From the NCBI RefSeq assembly GCF_025642135.1, contig NZ_CP106793.1:2463001-2527000 (forward strand): a DNA stretch of 64,000 nt. Direction: 5' to 3'. The notes under the pieces were generated by a model. The model saw only the letters and a list, made by a program, of their open reading frames with translations, did not search any database and was not told the origin of the DNA. A program made the position numbers and the translations under genes. The DNA comes from Streptomyces cynarae (lineage in GTDB: Bacteria > Actinomycetota > Actinomycetes > Streptomycetales > Streptomycetaceae). Numbering within the stretch: position 1 is the first letter of the stretch; every line of letters starts with the position of its first letter. Below are positions 54,408 to 62,504 of this stretch, piece by piece.

Positions 54408-55436
54408 TCAGCCGAAGAAGACGCCGACCTCCTGGTACAGCTTCAGGTCGACCGTCTTCAGCTTGGCGGTGGCCTCGGAGAGGGGAACGCGGACGATGTC
54501 CGTGCCGCGCAGGGCGACCATCTTCCCGAAGTCGCCGTCGCGGACGCAGTCGATGGCGTGCAGGCCGAAGCGGGTGGCGAGCCAGCGGTCGAAGGCGCTG
54601 GGCGTGCCGCCGCGCTGGACGTGACCGAGCACGGTCGTCCGGGCCTCCTTGCCGGTGCGCCTCTCGATCTCCTTCGCCAGCCACTCGCCGACGCCGGAGA
54701 GGCGGACGTGCCCGAACGAGTCCAGGGACCCGTCCTTGAGCACCATGTCGCCGTCCTTCGGCATCGCGCCCTCGGCCACGACCACGATCGGCGCGTACGA
54801 CGCCTTGAACCGGGACGTCACCCAGGCGCACACCTGGTCGACGTCGAAGCGCTGCTCGGGGATGAGGATGGCGTTGGCGCCGCCGGCCAGCCCGGAGTGC
54901 AGGGCGATCCAGCCCGCGTGACGCCCCATCACCTCCACCACCAGCACCCGCATGTGGGACTCCGCCGTGGTGTGCAGGCGGTCGATCGCCTCCGTCGCGA
55001 TGTTGACGGCGGTGTCGAAGCCGAAGGTGTAGTCCGTGGCGGACAGGTCGTTGTCGATGGTCTTGGGCACGCCGACGACGTGGACGCCGTACTCGTCGGA
55101 CAGGCGCGCCGCGACCCCGAGGGTGTCCTCACCGCCGATCGCGACGAGCGCGTCGACCTCCTCCTTGGCGAGGTTGTCCTTGATGCGGCGGATGCCGTTC
55201 TCCTGCTTGAGGGGATTGGTGCGCGAGGAGCCGAGGATGGTGCCGCCGCGGGGCAGGATGCCGCGCACGGCGGGGATGTCGAGCCGGACGGTGTCGCCTT
55301 CGAGGGGACCCCGCCAGCCGTCCCGGAAGCCGACGAAGTCGTAGCCGTACTCCTGCACGCCCTTGCGCACGACGCCCCGGATGACGGCGTTGAGCCCGGG
55401 GCAGTCGCCGCCTCCGGTCAGTACTCCGACCCGCAT
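54408..55436 (-). CDS. 6-phosphofructokinase (group III type)
   Basis: 342 residues from ATG at 55436 (MRVGVLTGGGDCPGLN). It phosphorylates fructose 6-phosphate in glycolysis. Active-site marks: GGGDCPGLNAVIRG, IGGEDTLGVAARL with D104, PKTIDNDLSATDYTFGFDTA with K125, EVMGRHAGWIAL and VLGHVQRGG. The D104/K125 pair resembles pyrophosphate-type enzymes, yet related Streptomyces enzymes are reported to use ATP, so the donor cannot be fixed from sequence. A single gene downstream of the fused anthranilate synthase gene, facing it. Confidence 0.93.
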   Translation of the reverse strand: MRVGVLTGGGDCPGLNAVIRGVVRKGVQEYGYDFVGFRDGWRGPLEGDTVRLDIPAVRGILPRGGTILGSSRTNPLKQENGIRRIKDNLAKEEVDALVAIGGEDTLGVAARLSDEYGVHVVGVPKTIDNDLSATDYTFGFDTAVNIATEAIDRLHTTAESHMRVLVVEVMGRHAGWIALHSGLAGGANAILIPEQRFDVDQVCAWVTSRFKASYAPIVVVAEGAMPKDGDMVLKDGSLDSFGHVRLSGVGEWLAKEIERRTGKEARTTVLGHVQRGGTPSAFDRWLATRFGLHAIDCVRDGDFGKMVALRGTDIVRVPLSEATAKLKTVDLKLYQEVGVFFG

Positions 55437-55623
55437 GGAAATGTCCCTTCGCCGCGGTTGCCTGATGCAGGTCACGCTAATAGTGACCCAGGTCACTTCG
55501 GCATGGGCGGGAAGGTCAATTCCGGTGAATTGTCCGGCAGTTGATCACCGTCAATCCACTCGAAAGCGGGATATCCTTCCGGAGATTGACGTGGTCGGGG
55601 TCCCTTTGCGGCCCGGCCGGGGC

Positions 55624-56325
55624 CTACTCGCCGTCGAGTCCGCGCTCGATCGCGTACCGGACCAACTCCACCCGGTTGTGCAGCTGGAGCTTGCCCAGGG
55701 TGTTCTGGACGTGGTTCTGCACGGTGCGGTGCGAGATCACCAGGCGTTCGGCGATCTGCTTGTAGCTCAGGCCCTTGGCGACCAGGCGCAGCACCTCGGT
55801 CTCACGGTCGGTCAGCCGCGGCGCCTTCGGCTCGTCGGCGCCGGCGGCGGGGGCCGGTTCGGAGGCGAGGCGGCGGTACTCGCCGAGGACGAGCCCCGCC
55901 AGGCCGGGGGTGAACACCGGGTCGCCGACCGCCGTGCGGCGCACCGCGTCGATCAGCTCCTGAGTGGACGCCGACTTCAGCAGGTAGCCGGTCGCACCCG
56001 ACTTCACGGCCTCCAGCACGTCCGCGTGCTCGCCGCTGGCCGAGAGCACCAGCACGCGCAGCGCCGGGTTGGCGCCGACGAGTTCCTTGCAGACCTGGAC
56101 GCCGGGCTTGGCCGGCAGGTTGAGGTCCAGGACGAGCACGTCCGGCGAGGCGGCTCGGGCCCGGCGCACGGCCTGCTCACCGTCCCCCGCGGTGGCGACG
56201 ACCTCGAACCCGGACTCGGCGAGGTCACGCGCGACGGCGTCCCGCCACATGGGGTGATCGTCGACCACCATGACCCTGACCGGGCCCTGCCCCCGCTCGT
56301 CCGTCGTCGTGCTGCTCTCCGTCAC
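55624..56325 (-). CDS. NarL/LuxR-type response regulator
   Basis: 233 residues from GTG at 56325, overlapping the kinase stop (GTGA). Receiver domain at about 16-130 with the acidic pair D22-D23, phospho-acceptor D67 (VLVLDLNLP) and LLKSAS lysine. A LuxR-type helix-turn-helix follows at about 170-230 (LTDRETEVLRLVAKGLSYKQ, then RTVQNHVQNTLGKLQLHNRV). It forms a two-component pair with the upstream kinase. Target genes are unknown. Confidence 0.94.
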   Translation of the reverse strand: MTESSTTTDERGQGPVRVMVVDDHPMWRDAVARDLAESGFEVVATAGDGEQAVRRARAASPDVLVLDLNLPAKPGVQVCKELVGANPALRVLVLSASGEHADVLEAVKSGATGYLLKSASTQELIDAVRRTAVGDPVFTPGLAGLVLGEYRRLASEPAPAAGADEPKAPRLTDRETEVLRLVAKGLSYKQIAERLVISHRTVQNHVQNTLGKLQLHNRVELVRYAIERGLDGE

Positions 56326-57566
56326 CGCTGCTCCGCCTTCCCCCGTGCCGCCTTCAGGTCCTGCCCGTCCCCCACGGCCTTCGGTAGCTTCAGTTCCACT
56401 TCCGTGCCCTGCCCCGGGACCGAGATCCACTCGGCCGTGCCGCCGATGTCGCGCAGACGGCCGCGGATCGACTGCGCGACTCCGAGGCGTCCCTCCTCCT
56501 CGGCGCGGACGAGGCGTCCCTCCGGGATGCCGGGCCCGTCATCCCGTACGGTCACCACGATCCCCTCCGGCTCGTCCTCGACCAGGATCCAGGCGCGGGC
56601 GCCCTCCCCCGCGTGCCGGTGGACATTGTCCAGGGCGGCACCGACAGCGGCGGCCAGTTCCCGTGCCACGGCCGGGGCGAGCGGCACCGGGCAGCCCGGT
56701 TCGGACAGCGTCACCCGGGCGCCCGCATACCGGGCGAGCAGGGTGCGCAGGTCGACCGGGCCTTCCTCGGCGTCCGGCTCGTCGACCGCGCGGACGACCG
56801 CGCCGAGCGCCGCGTCCTCCGACACCCGCGACGGCGGCACCAGGCCCCCGGAGACCAGGGTGCGCAGCGCCACCTCCTGCTCCCCGGCCAGCCGGCCCAG
56901 CTCCGCGGCCTCACCGCCGAGCGCGGTGCCGCGCCGCTGCACCATGGCGAGCACCTGGAGCACGCCGTCATGGATGTCCCGGGCCAGCCGCTCCCGCTCC
57001 CGGGTCGCGGCCTCGATCTCCAGCGCGCGGGCGAGGGTGCGCTCCGAGGCGCGGGCGACCTCGACGACGTAGCCGATCGCGATGGAGGCGACCCAGACGA
57101 GGACCACGTTGTGCACGGTGTCCCGGGCCGGGGAGCCGCGCTCGATCAGGTTCGCCGCGGCGACCGGTGTGGAGGCGAAGGCCGCCCAGCGCCAGCCGCC
57201 CTTGAGGGCGTACGCCAGGACCGACCCGGCGGTCCATATCGACGGCAGGGTCGGGCCGCCCGAGGCGACCCGCTCGTGCGAGTCGGCGACGGGCGTGAGG
57301 AGGATGCCGGTGAGCGCGATGGTGAGGTCGACGGCCAGGAACCACCTGGTGCAGCTCGCCGCGTTCGCAACCCGGGGGAGCGTGGCCAGGGTCCACACGC
57401 TCAGCACGAGGTAGTAGGCGATCGCCAGCCAGGGCCGGGTGAACGTGTCGTAGGCGGTCGCGAAGAACCCGATCGCGTACAGCATCGTCAGGACCCGGTA
57501 CCCGGCCAGGGCACGCCACAGCGGCTGCTCGACGGACATCCTGATGACACGCTCGCGCTTGGCCAT
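56322..57566 (-). CDS. Membrane sensor histidine kinase (NarL-partner, MacS-like)
   Basis: 414 residues from ATG at 57566 (MAKRERVIRM), with AGGGGGG upstream. About six membrane segments in 25-180 form the sensor. The dimerisation segment has the phospho-accepting His near 198 (RERERLARDIHDGVLQVL), HisKA_3 type. The HATPase_c domain at about 310-400 shows AALDNVHRHAG, TVRDDGPGIPEG and GRLGVAQSIRGRL. The signal is unknown. Confidence 0.92.
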   Translation of the reverse strand: MAKRERVIRMSVEQPLWRALAGYRVLTMLYAIGFFATAYDTFTRPWLAIAYYLVLSVWTLATLPRVANAASCTRWFLAVDLTIALTGILLTPVADSHERVASGGPTLPSIWTAGSVLAYALKGGWRWAAFASTPVAAANLIERGSPARDTVHNVVLVWVASIAIGYVVEVARASERTLARALEIEAATRERERLARDIHDGVLQVLAMVQRRGTALGGEAAELGRLAGEQEVALRTLVSGGLVPPSRVSEDAALGAVVRAVDEPDAEEGPVDLRTLLARYAGARVTLSEPGCPVPLAPAVARELAAAVGAALDNVHRHAGEGARAWILVEDEPEGIVVTVRDDGPGIPEGRLVRAEEEGRLGVAQSIRGRLRDIGGTAEWISVPGQGTEVELKLPKAVGDGQDLKAARGKAEQR

Positions 57567-57619
57567 GTCCCCCCTCTTTTCCGGCCCTTCCCCGCCGCCC
57601 CAGCCGTGCGGGCCGTGTC

Positions 57620-58372
57620 CTAAGAGCCCGCCGGTCCCTTCCCCGCGTCCTTCTGCGCTTCCTTCTGCGCCTGCTTCTCCGCCTTGGCCGCCTCCGCGAT
57701 CTGCCGCTTGGCGGCGGTCGCGTAGATGTCGACGTACTCCTGGCCGGAGAGCTTCATGATCTCGTACATCACCTCGTCGGTGATCGCGCGCAGCACGAAC
57801 CGGTCGTGCTCCATGCCCTGGTAGCGGCTGAAGTCCAGCGGCCTGCCGATCCGGATCCCCGGCCGCATCAGCTTGGGGATGACCTTCCCCGGCGGCTGGA
57901 TCTTCTCGGTGTCGATCATGGCGACCGGGATGACGGGCGCCCCGGTCGCGAGCGCCACGCGCGCGAGACCGCCGGGCTTGCCGCGGTAGAGGCGGCCGTC
58001 GGGCGAGCGGGTGCCCTCCGGGTAGATGCCGAACAGCTCGCCGCGCTCCAGCACCTCGATGCCGCTCTTGATGGCGGCCTCGCCCGCGCCGCGCGCTCCG
58101 GAGCGGTCGACGGGAAGCTGGCCGACGCCTTTGAAGAAGGCGGCGGTCAGCCGGCCCTTCACACCGGGCGTGGTGAAGTACTCGGCCTTCGCGATGAAGG
58201 TCACCTTGCGGTCGAGCACCGCGGGCAGGAAGAACGAGTCCGAGAAGGACAGGTGATTGCTCGCCAGGATCGCGGGGCCCTCGGCGGGAACGTTCTCCAG
58301 GCCTTCCACCCACGGCCTGAAGGCGAGCTTCAGCGGCCCCCCGATGGATACCTTCATCGCGCCGTACAACAA
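57620..58372 (-). CDS. 1-acyl-sn-glycerol-3-phosphate acyltransferase (PlsC family)
   Basis: 250 residues. The start is TTG at 58372 (MLYGAMKVSI), supported by GGAGG 7 bases upstream; an ATG five codons in lacks a ribosome site. Acyltransferase motif I is NHLSFSD (H40-x4-D45), motif III YPEGTRSPDG near 119-128 and motif IV VIPVAMIDT. It makes phosphatidic acid from lysophosphatidate. The C terminus is a Lys/Ala/Glu-rich tail. Confidence 0.92.
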   Translation of the reverse strand: MLYGAMKVSIGGPLKLAFRPWVEGLENVPAEGPAILASNHLSFSDSFFLPAVLDRKVTFIAKAEYFTTPGVKGRLTAAFFKGVGQLPVDRSGARGAGEAAIKSGIEVLERGELFGIYPEGTRSPDGRLYRGKPGGLARVALATGAPVIPVAMIDTEKIQPPGKVIPKLMRPGIRIGRPLDFSRYQGMEHDRFVLRAITDEVMYEIMKLSGQEYVDIYATAAKRQIAEAAKAEKQAQKEAQKDAGKGPAGS

Positions 58373-58519
58373 CCGAGTGCCTCCTGTGTCTGTAGATCAG
58401 ACCTTAACGCGGCCCGCCGACAAAGGATCCGACGACCCTGGTCGGTGTCAGTGCCGTCGCGTACGGTGAAGTACCTGCAATCGACGTGCCCAGCCCCTTT
58501 TCATGAACAGGAGACCGAC

Positions 58520-59299
58520 GTGCCGGTCCTCCCCGGAGCCGAGCCGTACCGCCACGAGGGCGGGGAGATCGGCGTCCTCCTCTGCCACGGCTTCACCGGT
58601 TCCCCGCAGTCGCTGCGCCCCTGGGCGGAGCATCTGGCCGAGCGCGGCCTCACCGTCTCGCTGCCGCTGCTGCCCGGGCACGGCACACGCTGGGAGGACA
58701 TGCAGCTCACCGGCTGGCAGGACTGGTACGGGGAGGTGGACCGCGAGCTGCGCGCCCTGCGCCGGAGCTGCGCGCAGGTGTTCGTGGCCGGTCTGTCCAT
58801 GGGGGGCGCCCTGGCCCTCCGGCTGGCCGCCAAGCACGGGGACGCGGTCAGCGGCGTCATCGTGGTCAACCCGGCGAACAAGGTGCACGGCCTGTCCGCG
58901 TACGCCCTCCCGGTCGCCCGCCACCTCGTCCGTTCGACGAACGGGATCGCCAGCGACATCGCCAAGGAAGGCAGCGTGGAGCTGGGGTACGACCGGGTGC
59001 CGCTGCACGCGGCGCACTCGTTGCGGAACTTCTTCCGGGTCGTCGACGGCGAGCTGCCGCAGATCACCCAGCCGCTGCTGCTCCTGCACAGCCCGCAGGA
59101 CCACGTGGTGCCGCCGGCCGACTCGGCCCGGATCCTGAGCCGGGTCTCCTCCACGGACGTGCGGGAGATCCTGCTGGAACAGAGCTACCACGTGGCGACG
59201 TTGGACCACGACGCGGACCGGATCTTCGAGGAGAGCCACGCGTTCATCGGCCGGCTCGCGCCCAGTGTCGGCAAGGAAGGGACGGCCGCAGGTGGCTGA
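58520..59299 (+). CDS. Alpha/beta hydrolase (monoacylglycerol lipase/carboxylesterase-like)
   Basis: 259 residues from GTG at 58520 (VPVLPGAEPYR), with AGGAG 8 bases upstream. Oxyanion region HGFTGSPQSLRPW, nucleophile Ser93 in GLSMGG, Asp in HSPQDHVVPP and His in SYHVATLDHD. The layout matches thermostable monoacylglycerol lipases and carboxylesterases. The substrate is not known. It overlaps the next gene by 8 bases. Confidence 0.92.
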   Translation: MPVLPGAEPYRHEGGEIGVLLCHGFTGSPQSLRPWAEHLAERGLTVSLPLLPGHGTRWEDMQLTGWQDWYGEVDRELRALRRSCAQVFVAGLSMGGALALRLAAKHGDAVSGVIVVNPANKVHGLSAYALPVARHLVRSTNGIASDIAKEGSVELGYDRVPLHAAHSLRNFFRVVDGELPQITQPLLLLHSPQDHVVPPADSARILSRVSSTDVREILLEQSYHVATLDHDADRIFEESHAFIGRLAPSVGKEGTAAGG

Positions 59300-59858
59300 G
59301 CACGACTCCGACCGCGAGGACCGCGAGCCGGACGAGAAGGGTGTGCCCTTCGACGAGGAGGCCGCGTGGGCGGCGATCGTCGCGGGGTACGGCGAGGAGC
59401 CGCAGGACCCGCCGGGTTCGAAGCCGTTCAAGCCGATCGAGGACCTGGCGCTGCCCGACTGGGAGCCGAACAGCGTCACGTTCAAGGACGACGAGACGAA
59501 GGACGGACCGGTGAAGCCGCTGGGCAGCTCGGTGTCCTTCGCCCCCGGGGTGGGCCCCCGGGACTACGCGCCGCCGGAGCCGTCCGAGGACGACTTCGAC
59601 GAGGACGACGAGGGCCACTTCGTGCCGCCGGAGCCGCCGCCGCTGCCCGCGGCGGACACGACGGCCAAGTTCGCGTGGCTCTCGGTGATCGGCGGCCCGG
59701 TGCTGCTTCTGCTGGCGGTCGTGCTGGGCTGGAGCATGACCTGGTGGCTCGCCACGCTCGGCGTCGGCGGCTTCCTGGGCGGCTTCACGACCCTGGTCGT
59801 ACGCATGAGGACGGACGACGACGGGGACGACGAACCGGGTCGCGGCGCGGTGGTCTGA
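59292..59858 (+). CDS. Hypothetical membrane protein with acidic N-terminal region
   Basis: 188 residues from GTG at 59292 (VAEHDSDRED), AAGGAAGGGA upstream. Residues 1-118 are acidic and Pro-rich and probably disordered (VPFDEEAAWAAIVAGYGEEP, PPEPSEDDFDEDDEG). Two membrane segments lie at about 124-145 and 148-168. I do not recognise the family by function. The 3' end shows a 13-base word repeated across the stop. Confidence 0.8.
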   Translation: MAEHDSDREDREPDEKGVPFDEEAAWAAIVAGYGEEPQDPPGSKPFKPIEDLALPDWEPNSVTFKDDETKDGPVKPLGSSVSFAPGVGPRDYAPPEPSEDDFDEDDEGHFVPPEPPPLPAADTTAKFAWLSVIGGPVLLLLAVVLGWSMTWWLATLGVGGFLGGFTTLVVRMRTDDDGDDEPGRGAVV

Positions 59859-59881
59859 CGCGCTGGTCCGGCGCGGTGGTC
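59843..59881 (+). repeat. Direct repeat spanning the stop of the 188-residue gene
   Basis: CGGCGCGGTGGTC at 59843-59855 and again at 59869-59881, with the TGA stop at 59856-59858 between them. Confidence 0.75.
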
Positions 59882-59888
59882 GGGTCCC

Positions 59889-60647
59889 CTACGAGGCGGG
59901 GACCCTGAGGGCGGCGAGCACCGGAAGGTGGTCCGTGGCCGCGGTGAGGTCCCGCTCCGTCACGCCGGGGTGGCCGAGGGGGACCCCGCAGCCGAGGACC
60001 TCGATGCCGCCGGTGGCGAAGACGGCGTCTATACGGCGCGGGGGGCCGGAGCGGGTCCAGGTGTGCTCGCCGCCCCAGGGGGCGGTGGCCCAGGCGTCCT
60101 GAAGGTCGGCGGCGAGACGCTTGAAGGTGGGCCCGTCCGGGGTCTCGTTGAGATCGCCGCCCGCGATCGCGTGCTCGACGCCCATCGCGGCGAGGCGGTC
60201 GAGGAGCATGCCGCCCTGTTCGTGGCGCTCGTCGTCCTGAAGGCTCAGATGGCAGCCGATGACGCCGAGCCGGGCGCCGCCGAACCGCACGACCGCCGTC
60301 GCGAAGCCGCGGCGGTGCAGGCCGGGGGTGAGGGGCAGCAGGACGTCCTCGGTGCGCTCGACGGTGGCCCGCAGCGAGCAGAGCAGGGCCGGTCCGGCGG
60401 CGGTGGCACCGCCCGAGAGGATCACGAGGCCGGAGGCCGCCGCGAGTCGGGCGAGCTTCTTACGCCACCGGAAGAAACGGGGGGCCTCCTGGACGAGCAC
60501 GAGGTCTGGGGCGCAGGCGCGGATGACGCGCGCGAGCGCGTCGGTGTCGTCGCGCATCGACCGGATGTTGTAGCTGAGCACCCGGAGGACGGCGGATCCG
60601 TCGGCTTCGGTTCGGGAGTCGGGCAGCAGCGGGTCGGAGGTCGCCAT
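59889..60647 (-). CDS. Endonuclease/exonuclease/phosphatase (EEP) family protein
   Basis: 252 residues from ATG at 60647 (MATSDPLLPD). A TATCTT element (plus coordinates 60655-60660) lies 7 bases upstream and no ribosome site is seen, so the mRNA is probably leaderless. EEP motifs: LSYNIRSMRDD, DLVLVQEAPRF, GVIGCHLSLQ, AIAGGDLNETPDGP, RRIDAVFA and TDHLPVLA, covering the expected Glu, Asp, Asn and His of a metal-dependent phosphodiesterase. The substrate is unknown. Confidence 0.9.
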   Translation of the reverse strand: MATSDPLLPDSRTEADGSAVLRVLSYNIRSMRDDTDALARVIRACAPDLVLVQEAPRFFRWRKKLARLAAASGLVILSGGATAAGPALLCSLRATVERTEDVLLPLTPGLHRRGFATAVVRFGGARLGVIGCHLSLQDDERHEQGGMLLDRLAAMGVEHAIAGGDLNETPDGPTFKRLAADLQDAWATAPWGGEHTWTRSGPPRRIDAVFATGGIEVLGCGVPLGHPGVTERDLTAATDHLPVLAALRVPAS

Positions 60648-60841
60648 GCGGATCAAGATACGCCGCGCCCGGCTGCGGCTCGAAGGGGTTGCTCGCCCCC
60701 GCCGCCCCTACCCGTCCCGGCGGCTATGAGAGTGCCGTCGGCCCGCACACCGACACCGGGAAACCGCCGACTCCCACCGGAACGGCTGCGCCCGCCGGGC
60801 CCCTGGGGGCGCGGCGGGCGCTGTTGTGCGTGGAACGGGAG

Positions 60842-61795
60842 TTACATGATCGGGTCCGGTTCGCGGGCCAGGTCCGCCGCGCCCACCAGGCCCGCCTTGT
60901 TGCCCAGCTGGGCCGCGATCACGTCGGCGACCGGGCGCCAGTTGCCGCCCACCAGCCAGCGCTTGTAGGACTTGCGGATCGGCTCCAGGACCAGTTCGCC
61001 CTCGTCGGAGAGGCCGCCGCCGACGATGAACGCCGAGGGGTCGAAGAGCGAGGCCAGGTCGGCGAGGCCCGCGCCGGCCCAGCGGGCGAGTTCGCGGTAG
61101 GAGTCCACCGCCACCGGGTCGCCCTGGCGCGCGGCCATCGAGATGTGCTTGCCCTCGATGCCGTCCGGGGTGCCGTCGCCCAGCGACAGCAGCACCTCCG
61201 CGTTCTCGGGCGTCGCGTTCGCGCGCTGCTTGGCGTAACGGACCAGCGCGCGGCCCGACGCGTACTGCTCCCAGCAGCCCTGCGAGCCGCAGCCGCACAG
61301 CAGCCCGTCCGGGACCATCCGGATGTGGCCGAACTCGGCGGCCACGCCGAAGTGCCCGCGGCGCAGCTTGTTGCCGATGATGATGCCGCCGCCGAGGCCG
61401 GTGCCGAGCGTGATGCAGATGACGTTGCGGTGGCCCTTGCCCGCGCCGAACTTGTACTCGCCCCACGCGGCCGCGTTCGCGTCGTTCTCGACGACCACCG
61501 GGAGGCCCACGCGGGCCTCGACCTTCTCCTTCAGCGGCTCCTGGCGCCAGTCGATGTTCGGCGCGAAGTAGACCGTCGAGCGCTGACGGTTGACGTATCC
61601 GGCAGCACCGATCCCCACGCCGACGATCTCGTGTCCGGCACGGGCGCCCTCGACGGCAGCGGCAATGGCGTCCACGATGGCCTCGGGCGTGCCCGGAGTC
61701 GGCACCTTGTGGGTCGAGAGGATGTTGCCTTCCTCGTCGACCACACCGGCCGCGATCTTCGTGCCGCCGATGTCGACGCCGATGGTGAGTCCCAT
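60842..61795 (-). CDS. glkA: ROK-family glucokinase
   Basis: 317 residues. Phosphorylates glucose and in Streptomyces is central to carbon catabolite repression. Marks: GVDIGGTKIAAGVVDEEG, VENDANAAAWGE, TLGTGLGGGIIIG, EFGHIRMVPDG and the zinc site CGCGSQGCWEQYASG. Size and sequence agree with S. coelicolor GlkA as I remember it. ATG at 61795, GAGGG upstream. Confidence 0.96.
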   Translation of the reverse strand: MGLTIGVDIGGTKIAAGVVDEEGNILSTHKVPTPGTPEAIVDAIAAAVEGARAGHEIVGVGIGAAGYVNRQRSTVYFAPNIDWRQEPLKEKVEARVGLPVVVENDANAAAWGEYKFGAGKGHRNVICITLGTGLGGGIIIGNKLRRGHFGVAAEFGHIRMVPDGLLCGCGSQGCWEQYASGRALVRYAKQRANATPENAEVLLSLGDGTPDGIEGKHISMAARQGDPVAVDSYRELARWAGAGLADLASLFDPSAFIVGGGLSDEGELVLEPIRKSYKRWLVGGNWRPVADVIAAQLGNKAGLVGAADLAREPDPIM

Positions 61796-61932
61796 GAATC
61801 CCTCAGTTTCGGTCGAGCCCCGCTACGGCCCACCGTACCCGAGGGGCCGTAAGGGTGTCGGACAGCTCCCTCCACCCCCCGAAACCCGGGCCTCTGCAGC
61901 CTCTGCGGCCTCTGACGGCTCTCCCTGCCGGC

Positions 61933-62415
61933 CTAGTCGAGGTCGATGTGCTCGCCGGGGCCTTCGTCCCCGTCCTGTCGGCGTGGGTCCATGTCGCCGG
62001 ACGTGCGGTTGGTCCAGCGCTGCTCCTGGGCCTCGACCGCGGAGCGGTAGGCCGCGAGCAGCTCCGAGCCGGCCGCAGCGAGGTGGTCGAAGACGTCCGG
62101 GTTGCGCTCGATGACCGGCTCCACCGCTGCCTTGGCCTGCTGCACGACCTGGCGGACCATCTGCTGGGCCGTGCCCGATGCCGCCGCGCCGAGCAGCGGC
62201 GCCTGCAGCCCGGACAGCTTGTCCGCGACGGCGTCGACGAGTTTCTTCAGCTCCTCGGCTGCCGAGCCGGACGGCGAGCCGTACCGGGCCCGGCGGCGGG
62301 CCTTCTCCGCGGCGAGGTCCTCGGCGCATGCTGTCGCCCAGGCGTCGGCGTCGGTCACCCGCACTTCCTCGGCCTCCTCCTGAGCGGCGTCGGAGGAGGG
62401 GCGCTCTTCGCTCAT
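61933..62415 (-). CDS. DUF5304 family protein
   Basis: 160 residues, ATG start at 62415. A small, charged, helical protein without membrane segments: acidic N terminus, DAWATACAEDLAAEKARRRA, then helices AAEELKKLVDAVADKLSGLQ and TAQQMVRQVVQQAKAAVEPV. It lies between the ArsA-like ATPase and glkA on the same strand. The function is unknown. The family name is from recall of Streptomyces annotations. Confidence 0.8.
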   Translation of the reverse strand: MSEERPSSDAAQEEAEEVRVTDADAWATACAEDLAAEKARRRARYGSPSGSAAEELKKLVDAVADKLSGLQAPLLGAAASGTAQQMVRQVVQQAKAAVEPVIERNPDVFDHLAAAGSELLAAYRSAVEAQEQRWTNRTSGDMDPRRQDGDEGPGEHIDLD

Positions 62416-62504
62416 GGCGGACTCCTGACTGCGGTTCGTACTCCCGACGTTACCCGAACGGGGGTACGTGCTTCATCAGATGAGTCCGGGGGCGCGCACC
62501 GCCC

